Shown here: piece after piece, positions 1 through 7,471 of the stretch
Numbering within the stretch: the first letter of the stretch is position 1
Layout: every line of letters begins with the position of its first letter
NCBI RefSeq assembly: GCF_000739655.1
Contig: NZ_BATR01000097.1
Coordinates: 1-36,426 of the forward strand
Direction of reading: 5' to 3'
DNA: 36,426 bases
From: Verrucomicrobium sp. BvORR106
Lineage (GTDB): Bacteria > Verrucomicrobiota > Verrucomicrobiia > Verrucomicrobiales > Verrucomicrobiaceae
Notes under the pieces: model-generated
Database searches by the model: none
What the model saw: only the letters and a program-made list of their open reading frames with translations
Told to the model about the DNA's origin: nothing
Translations under genes and position numbers: made by a program

Positions 1-1
1 G

Positions 2-172
2 GAGAATCACCGCTTTGGGGAGTCCTGTGTGGAGCTGACTACCCAGAACTTTACCGGAGCCCGGAACTCGGTCGCAGCGGGCATCTAAAGGTTTGAGCCC
101 GTCACAAGGCCCTGCCAAAAGCGGCGATTCTCGCCGCACTCCCCAATCCTGTTTTGCAGGATCAGGGGGAGG
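2..172. repeat. Intergenic hairpin-repeat cluster
   Basis: No gene is visible in 1-303. GAGAATCACCGCTTTGG near position 3 recurs in inverted, slightly altered form at about 115-133. Positions 121-137 form a perfect 7-bp stem (GCGGCGA, loop TTC, TCGCCGC). Positions 139-171 form a nested stem, CTCCCC outside and ATCCTG/CAGGAT inside with loop TTTTG. On the minus strand the 121-137 hairpin is followed by TTTTGG, so it could end transcription of the gene stopping at 304. I read the cluster as a dispersed palindromic repeat that may double as a terminator. Confidence 0.5.
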
Positions 173-249
173 TCGTGCTGGCTAGGGGGTGATCTTCTTT
201 GCCTCCGACGTCACAGGCCGATCACCCCGCCGGAGCCCCAGCCCCTTAA

Positions 250-286
250 GTCTGACGTCTTCTGTCTCCCAGTCTTTTGTCTCCCG
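250..286 (-). repeat. Post-stop AGAC repeat, copy 1
   Basis: On the plus strand GTCT occurs at 250, 257, 264, 272 and 279, a spacing of 7, 7, 8, 7. Read in the direction of the adjacent minus-strand gene this is a series of AGAC words beginning about 20 nt after its stop codon at 304. The same spacing, and much of the same sequence, recurs after pyrC (21622-21655) and after the GYF_2 gene (3665-3692). Its function is unknown. Confidence 0.6.
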
Positions 287-303
287 CGCAGCGGGCTTGG
301 CCG

Positions 304-1698
304 CTACTTCTTCGCTGCAGTGGGGGCTGGTCCGCCAGAGGTTGAATTGTACTGGTCCCACCAGGCCTTGACGGCGGCGGGTTCAAACAGACGGGCGCGG
401 AAGCCGGTCATCTGTTCGAAGCTGAATGAGGCTTCCTTCACCACATCCAGATTCTGGTCTTCAAGAATCGCTTTTACCAGGGCGTCGCCCGCGTTCTTCG
501 AGCGGCGCAGGCCGATGAGGTTGGCAGCCTTCATGCGGACCTGCCAGGGATGCTTGGGATTGGCGAGGAGGGTGACGAGTTCGTCCTCCTTGAGCTGGCT
601 GTCCTTGAGGGCGGCAGAATCTGGGAAGTAGCTGGCCACCGGAATGTCATACGCGTCGAGGCGGGAGCCGCTGAGGTAGTAGTTCTGCACGCGCAGGATT
701 TCGGCACGGGCAGCGTGGACGAGACTGGCCAGGCGGGGATCGTCCAACGCTTCCCACAGGCGGTCATAGGGGGCACGGGCTCCCGTGGCGATCGCTTCGT
801 CGGCGTAACCTGCCAGACGATTGCGCTCCTTTAGCAACACCAGTTCGCCCTGGGTGCTGGGGCTGAGTGCGGGCGCTGCGGCGGCGCTTGCTGCGTTCCC
901 GGCGGCTCCGGATGCGTTGGGGGCGGAGGCGAGGGCACCGCGGTTCGCGGTGTTTTCCATGAGATCTTTCAGACTCTGGGTCTGCTGTTTGTTGAGCTGC
1001 TCTGCCTCTGAAAGACGCTTCTGCGTGGCCAGGAGCTGGGCCTGCACATCGGCCAGGCGGTTTTCCAGACGGCTCTCCACGACGCTCAGGTCATCCGATG
1101 CCGGGGGCGGGGCGCTTGGGGCACCGGTACTGGGAGTTCCGCCACCATGGGAGGGGGCGGCGTTCACGGAAGCCAGATCCGCCAGCCGGTTTTCGATGTC
1201 CGTGACCAGGAGATTGTAGATCCAGGCACCAGCGGCTGCGGTGATGAGGGTGCTCATCACCAGCAGGAGCAGGATGAGGCGGCCTATGCGCGGATTGCGT
1301 TTTGTGTTCGCCGGCCGCGTGGGATTCATGGAAATATAAGTGGTGGTCTGCGGAGGGGCGGACCGGTCGGGCAGACCGAGTTGGGAGGCCTTGTCCATGC
1401 TTTCGTTGAGGATGGCCTTGCGCTTGGGGGAGATGTACACTTTGGGGGCGTTGGGCTGATCCGGGCTCACCTGATCATGCACCGCCTGGGCAAAATGGTC
1501 GTGCGTATGGTACGGCTCCTGTTCAGCGGGGTGGTCGCCATGATCTTCTGGCCAGCCCCCGGGAGGGACCTCTGGCCACGCTGGGTCAGATCCCTGCGGA
1601 TCGGGAGCCGGGGTCGAAGCAAAGGTCCCGAAGTCCGGGACCGGCACCTGCTGAGCGTCATAGGACGGCGTCGGGGCGGAGGGAGGGCGGTTCTCCAT
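304..1698 (-). CDS. Single-pass membrane protein with Pro-rich N-terminus, coiled coil and HEAT-like C-terminus
   Basis: I do not recognise a named family. The 464-residue protein starts with a Pro/His/Asp-rich, probably cytoplasmic segment (about 1-135). One membrane segment follows (about 140-163), then a predicted coiled coil (about 203-250), an Ala/Ser/Pro linker (about 250-280) and an alpha-helical C-terminal region (about 285-450). That last region, with phrases such as HPWQVRMKAANLIGLRR, resembles HEAT-like repeats. The ATG at 1698 is preferred because the frame upstream to 1839 has poor composition and would run into the divergent promoter region. The gene is transcribed away from the exosortase gene. 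The architecture suggests an envelope scaffold facing the periplasm, but this is inference. Confidence 0.75.
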   Translation of the reverse strand: MENRPPSAPTPSYDAQQVPVPDFGTFASTPAPDPQGSDPAWPEVPPGGWPEDHGDHPAEQEPYHTHDHFAQAVHDQVSPDQPNAPKVYISPKRKAILNESMDKASQLGLPDRSAPPQTTTYISMNPTRPANTKRNPRIGRLILLLLVMSTLITAAAGAWIYNLLVTDIENRLADLASVNAAPSHGGGTPSTGAPSAPPPASDDLSVVESRLENRLADVQAQLLATQKRLSEAEQLNKQQTQSLKDLMENTANRGALASAPNASGAAGNAASAAAAPALSPSTQGELVLLKERNRLAGYADEAIATGARAPYDRLWEALDDPRLASLVHAARAEILRVQNYYLSGSRLDAYDIPVASYFPDSAALKDSQLKEDELVTLLANPKHPWQVRMKAANLIGLRRSKNAGDALVKAILEDQNLDVVKEASFSFEQMTGFRARLFEPAAVKAWWDQYNSTSGGPAPTAAKK

Positions 1699-1873
1699 GC
1701 GTGGGGGAAAGGGGTAGCGGGACGAAAGGGAGGAATCTGACAGCAACGCCGCAGGGGCGGGTTCCTGAGAGACCAGACCGGACGTAACCGGGATGAAAGA
1801 TAGGGAGTTCCCGCATTTTGGCGAGTTGAAAGTTGCCAATGTACCCCGGGTACCCGCATGTTATGCTTCCTCC
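1699..1873. promoter_or_regulatory. Divergent promoter region
   Basis: This 175-bp gap separates the start codons of the coiled-coil protein (minus) and the exosortase (plus). It must hold promoters for both if the chosen starts are right. I see no convincing -35/-10 pair and no strong Shine-Dalgarno sequence on either side. The assignment rests on geometry only. Confidence 0.35.
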
Positions 1874-3607
1874 ATGAACCCTGCCTCCACCACCCTTGAT
1901 ACCAAGCTCTCGCCCGCCGTGCCGCAGGGGCGTCGTGTGCCGTGGCTGGCTTTGGGCACAGGGGTGGGCGTGCTGATTGTGCTTTTCGCCATCTGGCCGT
2001 ACCAGCACTGGCAGTTTGCCCGGCGCGGGAGCGTGCTGGAGGGCTGGTACAAGGTGCTCACCCTGGCGGACAATGCCGAGTGGCAGTTCTGCTTGTTCGT
2101 GCCGTTCATCGTGGGTTTCCTGGTTTACCGCGTGCGGGAGACCTTGGCCCGCCTGCCGATTGCAGGCTCCTGGTCGGGCGCGGTCGTGCTGGGCCTGGCG
2201 GTGATCGCCTACTGGCTGGGATACAAGGTGGACACTGGGTACCTCGGCTTTGCCGCCCTTCAGTTGGCCGTCGCGGGCCTGGTGCTGCTTCTTGCGGGTA
2301 CTGCCTGGATGCGGGCCTTGTTCTTCCCCTGGCTATTCCTCGCCTTTGCCTGGCCCTTCTTCCCCTTGGACAGCCTGCTCGCGGCCAAGCTGAAGATCCC
2401 TACAGCCCAGATCGCCTGCCAGATCCTCTCGTGGACCGGGGTGGACGTGGTGCGGGAGGGCTCCACCGTTCAGTCGGCGGCGAACTTTGCCACCGGCCTC
2501 AAGCAGGGGGCGGCGTTCACCTTTGACGTTTCCGACTCTTGCAGCGGCATGCGTTCCCTTTACGCCCTGATGATGGTGGGGGTACTCTACGGTTACCTCA
2601 GCCTGCGCCGCACGGGTCCCCGGCTTTTGTTGGCCGCCAGCACCATCCCGCTCGCGGTGGCGGGAAATGTCTTCCGCCTGCTCATGCTTGCCGTGGGTTC
2701 GCTGTGGTTTGGTCAGGAGTTTGCCGTGGGCCGCCAGGTGGACGGAAAACAGGTGGATTCCGCCTTTCACCTTTTGGCGGGCTTCATGGTTTTCGGGGTC
2801 GCCTTGGCAGGCATGTTCGGCCTCGCGACACTGCTGGAAGGACGTCATTGGAATCGGCTGAGGCTCTGGGCAGGTTCAGAGGAAAATGCGGCGACTGGCG
2901 TCCGGTTGGAAGAGCGGTTCAATGCCGCCCTGGTGAAGTCTGGCGCAGCCGTCGCCCTGGCTCTGGCAGGGATCGTCCTCTGCTGGACCACTCCGACGGC
3001 TCCGACTCTCGCAGAGCCGGGCCTCAAGATGGAGCTGCCTGCCATGGTGGAAAGTTACCAGAGCATGCAGCTCACCATGACGGCCAAGGAGGCCTCCATT
3101 TTCGAGCCTGGCGTCAAGCTGGACCGCCGTGTGTACGGCAACGGCCAGCGACAGATCCTCGGTACGCTGGTCATGAGCGGTCCGGCCAAAAAGAGCCTGC
3201 ACCAGCCTGATATCTGTCTGCCAAATCAGGGCTGGATCATCGCCAGCACCCAGGAAGTCCCCATCGCCATGAAAGACGGCCGGTTCAAGAAAGTCACCCT
3301 CATGCGCGTCTTCCGCGATCAGGAGACTTCGCCTGGGGTTCGCGTCCGATCCTGGGGTCTCAACATCTTCTGGTATGAGGGCTCCAGCGGGGTCAGTACT
3401 CCCAGCTACCTGATGAGCAATTTCATCAGCTATCGCGACGCGATCCTCTTCAATCTCAACCACCGCTGGGGCATGGCCTCCTACTTCATGCGCCTGCCGG
3501 ACAAGGAGCTGGGTGTGGTGGACACGGACCCCTTGGGCGAGCTCCAAGCCATGGATGCTCTCATGCAATTCGTCTCCGCTTCGCTGCCCGCCATTGTGGT
3601 GGATTAG
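1874..3607 (+). CDS. Exosortase with fused C-terminal EpsI domain
   Basis: This 577-residue protein is a multi-pass exosortase. It cleaves C-terminal sorting signals of PEP-CTERM-like exported proteins at the inner membrane. The catalytic set is visible: Cys223 in DSCSGMRSL, Arg268 in GNVFRLL and His299 in FHLLAGF, each in or near a hydrophobic helix. About eight membrane segments fill residues 25-325. From about 355 there is another membrane segment and then an EpsI (DUF3485) domain with SLHQPDICLPNQGW at 441-454, matching the family's H-x-P-x-x-C-L-P-x-x-G-W signature. The ATG at 1874 is chosen over an upstream in-frame ATG at 1793, which would give a non-membrane extension. No substrate with a PEP-CTERM-like tail occurs in the window. 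The subtype is not settled; verrucomicrobial XrtC/XrtD types are candidates. Confidence 0.92.
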   Translation: MNPASTTLDTKLSPAVPQGRRVPWLALGTGVGVLIVLFAIWPYQHWQFARRGSVLEGWYKVLTLADNAEWQFCLFVPFIVGFLVYRVRETLARLPIAGSWSGAVVLGLAVIAYWLGYKVDTGYLGFAALQLAVAGLVLLLAGTAWMRALFFPWLFLAFAWPFFPLDSLLAAKLKIPTAQIACQILSWTGVDVVREGSTVQSAANFATGLKQGAAFTFDVSDSCSGMRSLYALMMVGVLYGYLSLRRTGPRLLLAASTIPLAVAGNVFRLLMLAVGSLWFGQEFAVGRQVDGKQVDSAFHLLAGFMVFGVALAGMFGLATLLEGRHWNRLRLWAGSEENAATGVRLEERFNAALVKSGAAVALALAGIVLCWTTPTAPTLAEPGLKMELPAMVESYQSMQLTMTAKEASIFEPGVKLDRRVYGNGQRQILGTLVMSGPAKKSLHQPDICLPNQGWIIASTQEVPIAMKDGRFKKVTLMRVFRDQETSPGVRVRSWGLNIFWYEGSSGVSTPSYLMSNFISYRDAILFNLNHRWGMASYFMRLPDKELGVVDTDPLGELQAMDALMQFVSASLPAIVVD

Positions 3608-3633
3608 GAGTCGGGGATGAGGAATCCGGGGCC

Positions 3634-3647
3634 GCAGACGTGTCTGC
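3634..3647. repeat. Small palindrome between convergent genes
   Basis: GCAGAC-GT-GTCTGC forms a perfect 6-bp inverted repeat 27 nt after the exosortase stop. No T-tract follows, so it is not a typical intrinsic terminator. It sits between the convergent exosortase and GYF_2 genes. Confidence 0.3.
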
Positions 3648-3664
3648 AATGACCGTTTGCCGCT

Positions 3665-3692
3665 GTCTTTTTTCTTCCAGTCTTTGGTCTCT
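3665..3692 (-). repeat. Post-stop AGAC repeat, copy 2 (degenerate)
   Basis: Plus-strand GTCT at 3665, 3680 and 3687, with a degenerate TTCT at 3672, gives the spacing 7, 8, 7. In the sense of the minus-strand GYF_2 gene, the series begins within a few bases of its stop at 3694. Read that way it aligns with copies 1 and 3 over AGAC-NNN-AGACTG. Confidence 0.55.
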
Positions 3693-3693
3693 C

Positions 3694-4008
3694 TTACAAC
3701 GCTGTGAGCCAGTAGGCCAGCACCGTCAGTAGCAGAACCCCAAGCACCAGCCAGATGAACACCTTGGTGCGTGGCGGTTGCTCCAACGCAGTCGGGTGGG
3801 GCACCGGACCCGCCGGCCGCGGTTTCGCCGAGGGAATCCAGTGTTCCAGCGTGCTCCATTCGTCAGATCCCTCATCCTTCATGGGCGTCTCAGCGGGGAA
3901 TGGATCCACCTGATGCATTTTCAGGATCTGCTGGAGCGAGTACGGTCCTTGCACTTCCGCCCCGTCGCGGCTCAGCCAGTACGAATTGGTCATCGGTGGC
4001 TTTTTCAT
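3694..4008 (-). CDS. GYF_2-domain protein with C-terminal membrane anchor
   Basis: This 104-residue protein has a GYF_2 (DUF4339)-like domain over about residues 8-60. The family pattern is visible as YWLSRDGAEVQGPYSLQQI, with the GP-(Y/F)-S core. A Pro-rich linker follows, then one C-terminal hydrophobic segment (about 82-104), giving a tail-anchored form. In this family the domain is thought to mediate protein contacts in envelope proteins of Planctomycetes, Verrucomicrobia and others. The start could also be the ATG at 3993 (99 residues). It converges on the exosortase gene and is divergent from purM. The specific role is unknown. Confidence 0.8.
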   Translation of the reverse strand: MKKPPMTNSYWLSRDGAEVQGPYSLQQILKMHQVDPFPAETPMKDEGSDEWSTLEHWIPSAKPRPAGPVPHPTALEQPPRTKVFIWLVLGVLLLTVLAYWLTAL

Positions 4009-4185
4009 GGGAGTGGTGCCCTGTTGGCAACTAAAGGCGCTCTTTCTATATTACGGCCTGTAACCCGCGCTGGATCAGGCAACCCCACCGAACTGGGCGC
4101 AGTAGGCACCTTGGCTTCGGGTCGGCAGCGTTCCTTTGATCCCGGCGGGTTCAGCTTGCAACCGTCTCACTGTGATATTATGCCT

Positions 4186-4191
4186 AGGTGA
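4186..4191 (+). promoter_or_regulatory. Ribosome binding site deciding the purM start
   Basis: AGGTGA lies just ahead of the ATG at 4194. The GTG at 4188 falls inside this element and would add only two residues, so the ATG is preferred. Most other genes in the window lack a recognisable Shine-Dalgarno sequence. Confidence 0.5.
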
Positions 4192-4193
4192 CC

Positions 4194-5243
4194 ATGTCCG
4201 ACGCCGCCTCGTTCTACACCTCTTCCTCCACCCACCAGTCCTCTGAGCCCCCGAAAGGGCACACGTATAAGCAGGCCGGGGTGGATATTCGCGAAGCGGC
4301 AGCCCTTGTGGGCGACATTGGCCAGCTCGTGAAGCGCACCCAGAAGCGTCGTCAGCTTGCCGGTGCCTTCGGCCTTTTCGCAGCAGCATATGACCTGAGC
4401 GCGTACAAGCACCCGGTGATCGTTACGGGCTGCGATGGTGTCGGCACCAAGCTGGAATTGCTCCTCAAGCACGACCTGCTGGAGAACGCTGGCAAGGACC
4501 TCGTGGCTATGAACGTCAATGACGTGCTGACCACCGGGGCAGATCCGATCCTTTTCCTGGACTATGTGGGCATTGGCCGCCTGGAAAAAGACAAGATCAC
4601 ACGCTGCATCGCGGGCATGGTGGAGTATCTGGAAGCCTGCGGATGCATTCTTGCTGGCGGGGAGACGGCTGAAATGCCTGGCATGGTGGCAGATGGTGTC
4701 GTGGAACTCAGCGGCTTTGCGATCGGTGCGGCCGAAAAAGGCAGCCTCATCGATCCCACCACCATTCAGCGTGGTGATGTGCTCGTTGGTTTCCCCAGCG
4801 CCGGTTTCCACGCCAACGGTTTCAGCCTTGTGCGCCGTGTGATCGAGGCCGAGAAGCTTGAGCTGACCGACGAAGAGTATCAAACCCTTCTGCTCCCGAC
4901 CAAGCTCTATCACGTTGAAGCTGAGGCTCTCCGCAAGAACGTTCCCTCCCTTCGAGCCATGTCCCACGTCACGGGCGGTGGTCTGCCGGAGAATTTGGGC
5001 CGCCTGCTTGTCTTTGGCGGTCACGGCACGCATCTGAAGGTGCCCACTTGGAACAACCCGGTGGTGCAGAAGGTCCTGGCTCACGTGGATCCCAAGGACG
5101 CTTTCGACACTTACAACATGGGCTTCGGCTGGGTGGCGATCGTGGCCAAGGAAGATGTGGACAAAGCGTTGGCCTGCGGCGAAGGCGCGGTTGTGCTCGG
5201 CGAAATTGACGGCAGCGGCGAAGTCACGGTGGAACTGGTTTGA
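4194..5243 (+). CDS. purM: Phosphoribosylformylglycinamidine cyclo-ligase (AIR synthetase)
   Basis: PurM closes the imidazole ring of purines: FGAM plus ATP gives AIR, ADP and phosphate, in the cytoplasm. The 349-residue length is normal for the family. Signatures include GCDGVGTKLE (79-88), MNVNDVL (106-112), GGETAEMPGM (155-164) and the later FPSAGFHANGFSLVRR and HVTGGGLPENLGR. The N-terminal 20 residues are Ser/Thr-rich and less conserved. It stands apart from the purF-purD-purE cluster 10 kb downstream, so its transcription is probably independent. No purine riboswitch or PurR-like operator is visible in the 185-bp upstream gap. Confidence 0.97.
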   Translation: MSDAASFYTSSSTHQSSEPPKGHTYKQAGVDIREAAALVGDIGQLVKRTQKRRQLAGAFGLFAAAYDLSAYKHPVIVTGCDGVGTKLELLLKHDLLENAGKDLVAMNVNDVLTTGADPILFLDYVGIGRLEKDKITRCIAGMVEYLEACGCILAGGETAEMPGMVADGVVELSGFAIGAAEKGSLIDPTTIQRGDVLVGFPSAGFHANGFSLVRRVIEAEKLELTDEEYQTLLLPTKLYHVEAEALRKNVPSLRAMSHVTGGGLPENLGRLLVFGGHGTHLKVPTWNNPVVQKVLAHVDPKDAFDTYNMGFGWVAIVAKEDVDKALACGEGAVVLGEIDGSGEVTVELV

Positions 5244-5399
5244 GGTACTGAGCGGCAACGGTTTCCGGGTGGCTCGCTCAAATAATTCGTGACAAGAAAA
5301 CGTCTTTCTGATCGTTATTAACCCGATGGTCCTCCGCCCATACCGGGGGGGAGGTCCGGCAGTCTCGTTATACGACCAACCGTCATATTCTTAAACCAC

Positions 5400-5609
5400 A
5401 TGAAAACTCTGCTCTCCGTTTTCGCCCTCTCCGTGGCCATGGCCGGCCTTTCCGTTGCTTCCGCAGCTGACTCCTGCCCTGTGAGTGGCAAGCCCACCAA
5501 GGCTGGTATCACCGCCAAGCACGAAGGCAAGGAATACGGCTTCTGCTGCAACAACTGCAAAGGCAAGTTCGAAAAAGAACCTGCCAAGTACCTCGGCAAG
5601 GCCAAGTAA
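5400..5609 (+). CDS. Secreted mini-YHS-type Cys protein, copy 1
   Basis: This 69-residue protein has a signal peptide (about 1-22, hydrophobic with an ASA cleavage motif) and a mature part of only about 46 residues. The mature part resembles a YHS/TRASH-like metal-binding module: Cys26 in CPVSGKP, a GKEYGFCCNNC core with Cys49, Cys50 and Cys53, then a short F-x(4)-PAKYL tail. Its paralogue follows 266 bp downstream. Each copy has its own intrinsic terminator, so they are separate transcripts. Cys placement suggests periplasmic binding of a soft or transition metal such as copper, but neither metal nor partner is known. The ATG at 5400 gives a clean signal peptide; no Shine-Dalgarno sequence is seen. 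Confidence 0.85.
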   Translation: MKTLLSVFALSVAMAGLSVASAADSCPVSGKPTKAGITAKHEGKEYGFCCNNCKGKFEKEPAKYLGKAK

Positions 5610-5646
5610 TCTCCCGGTCCCGCAAGGGACATAAGACCTCTCATTC

Positions 5647-5685
5647 GAAGCGGAGCTGGGAAACCGGCTCCGCTTCTTTATTTTT
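5647..5685 (+). terminator. Intrinsic terminator after mini-YHS copy 1
   Basis: A perfect 10-bp stem, GAAGCGGAGC with GCTCCGCTTC, extends inward by a G-U and two G-C pairs to a GAAA tetraloop. TTTATTTTT follows directly. It lies 37 nt after the stop codon. Confidence 0.9.
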
Positions 5686-5874
5686 CGGTGAATAGCCGGA
5701 GGGCACTGCCAGTCAGACTGTGCGCCCCTTTGAGACCCCCAAAAATCTCCGCGTTTTCTGCTCTCAATCACCAATTTCTTGCGATCTGGCGCGTTGTATC
5801 ATTAATTAATTCCCGTTCATGACCCTTTGGTCCCTGCCTACACACCAGGGACCCCACCTGCATACCTGACCTTG

Positions 5875-6081
5875 ATGAAAACTCTGCTTACCCTCGCCTT
5901 CGTTGCCATCGCTGGCCTCGCCTCCGCAGCCCCTGTCAACAAGACCTGCCCTGTCGGCGCCCGTCCGGCGCGTACAGACGTGACTTCCACCTACAACGGC
6001 AAGGAAATCGCCTTCTGCTGCAACAACTGCAAAAAGAAGTTCGATGCGGATCCTGCCAAGTACGCTGACAAGGTGAAGTAA
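5875..6081 (+). CDS. Secreted mini-YHS-type Cys protein, copy 2
   Basis: This 68-residue paralogue of the preceding gene opens with the same MKTLL. It has a signal peptide (about 1-19) and a mature part with Cys25 in TCPVGARP, then GKEIAFCCNNCKKKF (Cys48, Cys49, Cys52) and DPAKYADKVK. The CCNNCK core and the Cys spacing match copy 1, while linker residues have diverged, suggesting old tandem duplication with retained function. The ATG at 5875 is chosen because upstream in-frame codons give no signal peptide. It is followed by a strong terminator. A periplasmic metal-binding role is inferred from the Cys pattern only. Confidence 0.83.
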   Translation: MKTLLTLAFVAIAGLASAAPVNKTCPVGARPARTDVTSTYNGKEIAFCCNNCKKKFDADPAKYADKVK

Positions 6082-6140
6082 GGTCAGAGAGGCGCCGCCA
6101 CGCGGTTCCAGCAATCCAATTTTAGTTTCAGACTACTTTG

Positions 6141-6172
6141 AGACCGGGGAGCTTTCTCCCCGGTCTTTTTTT
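6141..6172 (+). terminator. Intrinsic terminator after mini-YHS copy 2
   Basis: A perfect 11-bp stem, AGACCGGGGAG with CTCCCCGGTCT around loop CTTT, is followed by a run of T. The T-run overlaps the stop codon of the convergent gene at 6171. Confidence 0.92.
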
Positions 6173-6503
6173 ATGCGCTGTGCTCCTGCTCTTCATCTTC
6201 TTCGAACTCGTTGGAGTAGAAAATAAAACCCTTCGTGTAGCTGCCAAACAAGTAGTTCCAGAGCGTGATCTGATCGACCTCTTGGATCTGGATTGCTGGG
6301 GTGCTTCCGTGGCTTCGGGCGTCACTCCGCAGCCACTCTACCTTCTCCTCCTGCTCAAGGCGATCCAGAGCCAATCGCTTTGCATCCCAAGAATCTGCTG
6401 CCCACACCCGACGCACGGTGTAAAATCCGATGAGAGGTTTGTCGCCTCCCTCTATATGGGTGTTGAATCCTGAACCGTGGAACGTGATCTGGTAAAACGG
6501 CAT
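6171..6503 (-). CDS. Small acidic-tailed protein of unknown function
   Basis: This 110-residue protein matches no family I can name. The N-terminus, MPFYQITFHGSGF, followed by GGDKPLIGFYTVRRVWA, looks like a compact alpha/beta fold. The C-terminus is strongly acidic (EFEEDEEQEHS). There is no signal peptide or membrane segment, so it is probably cytoplasmic. The ATG at 6503 is preferred: the longer frame to 6596 would overlap the upstream gene and adds atypical sequence. It follows the two-helix membrane protein in the same direction, so the two may be cotranscribed. Confidence 0.6.
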   Translation of the reverse strand: MPFYQITFHGSGFNTHIEGGDKPLIGFYTVRRVWAADSWDAKRLALDRLEQEEKVEWLRSDARSHGSTPAIQIQEVDQITLWNYLFGSYTKGFIFYSNEFEEDEEQEHSA

Positions 6504-6571
6504 GCGAAAGAGGAGGGGGCAAGGATGGTGCCCGATTCGATCACCAGAGGTTGTTAGACAACGGTAGCCTT

Positions 6572-6937
6572 TCAGCGTCCCAATCCGCTCTTCCATCCTT
6601 CCGCCGCGGCTTTGGCGACGGTCCTCACCGCCTCCTGGGTGCCCTGGGCGACGTCATGGGTGGCATCCACGATCACCGGAGTCTGCTCCGCCGCGACATA
6701 CCGCGATAGGGATCCAAGAAATCCCAAGGCTGTCATCGCGAATCCTACGAACACCAGCGGCGAGCCGACAAAAAAACACCAGAACAAGGTGGGCTCGTCG
6801 TGCATGTCTCCGAACGCTACGAAGAAGTCGATCAGCGAGGCGATGATGAATCCGATGCCAATCAGCAGGCTGGTCGGTCCGGCGATCCGCAAAATCGTGC
6901 GTACGGCCTGGTGTTGGGATGTCTGCAACCGGCTCAT
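6572..6937 (-). CDS. Small two-helix membrane protein of unknown function
   Basis: This 121-residue protein has two hydrophobic segments (about 18-40 and 51-74) joined by an acidic/aromatic loop (GDMHDEPTLFW). An amphipathic, Ala/Gly-rich C-terminal tail follows (about 85-121). I recognise no family. It is the first of two minus-strand genes ending at the terminator region near 6170. The gene-free stretch upstream (6938-7471) separates it from the next gene. Confidence 0.6.
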   Translation of the reverse strand: MSRLQTSQHQAVRTILRIAGPTSLLIGIGFIIASLIDFFVAFGDMHDEPTLFWCFFVGSPLVFVGFAMTALGFLGSLSRYVAAEQTPVIVDATHDVAQGTQEAVRTVAKAAAEGWKSGLGR

Positions 6938-7112
6938 AATTTTCTCTATAGGGGGATGCTAACTTGGGTGACTTTCGGTGACAAGGCGAAAGGGAGGGGC
7001 TGGCGAGGCCCCGATGGGGTTGGTGCTTACCGCAGTCCCCAATCCCGAACTGAAATGCACGATGCAGGACCCAAGCGGAGGTCGCCCCTGTGTCCTCAAA
7101 ACGGCCTCCTCC

Positions 7113-7209
7113 ACGCCAACGGCGTGATACATAAGAGCCCGGGGTCAGACCGCGAAGCGGTCGCCACCCCGGGTATCGATGGGCTGGCGATGGAACTCCA
7201 AGGGAGTTC
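7113..7209 (+). repeat. Three-hairpin element, left copy
   Basis: There is no gene in 6938-7471; this element and its inverted partner fill its centre. Hairpin 1 is ACGCC-AAC-GGCGT (7113-7125). Hairpin 2 is CCCGGGGT/ACCCCGGG (7138-7145 with 7166-7173), with an inner GACCGC-GAA-GCGGTC stem (7148-7162). Hairpin 3 is GAACTCC-AAG-GGAGTTC (7193-7209). All stems are perfect. The same three-hairpin order appears on the opposite strand at 7285-7383 and at 21822-21919 with different stem sequences. Confidence 0.75.
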
Positions 7210-7284
7210 TACAGACCGTCCAGATCACCTGGAGACGACTATCCTACATGCGGTGGAACATCAGGGAGGCGGTCATGGTTTGTA

Positions 7285-7383
7285 GAACTCACTTCGTAGT
7301 TCCGGTCCCCCGCCCAAGTACCCAGGGTGGCGGCTCGTGCCTCGCCTTACCCTGGGCTACTTTGTTTGACGCCCTTGGCGTCA
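7285..7383 (-). repeat. Three-hairpin element, right copy (inverted)
   Basis: Read on the minus strand, hairpin 1 is TGACGCC-AAG-GGCGTCA (7367-7383). Hairpin 2 pairs CCCAGGGT with ACCCTGGG (7349-7356 with 7320-7328). Hairpin 3 pairs GAACT with AGTTC (7285-7302). After hairpin 3, AGTTCTACA is shared with the left copy. Stem bases differ from the left copy in both arms, so pairing is kept by compensatory changes. The two copies face each other across about 75 bp. Confidence 0.72.
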
Positions 7384-7471
7384 GAACACTTGCGTTTGGA
7401 CCTTTAACCTGGGTGCGTATGCGCTTCGTGTGATCAGGGCGTAGGGGACGGGGAGTGAATTGGGTGTGGGT

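Noticed and set aside
2876-3859. Long open frame antisense to the exosortase gene
   Set aside because: It lies opposite a gene with clear catalytic motifs, has no recognisable domain and arises from high GC codon bias.
4009-4193. Purine riboswitch ahead of purM
   Set aside because: No conserved loop-loop or three-way-junction bases of the guanine/adenine aptamer are visible.
4167-5258. Long open frame antisense to purM
   Set aside because: Same reason: purM motifs are complete, and the antisense frame shows no domain.
7113-7383. Insertion sequence with terminal inverted repeats
   Set aside because: No transposase is encoded between the arms, and the inverted parts are multi-hairpin, not simple terminal repeats.
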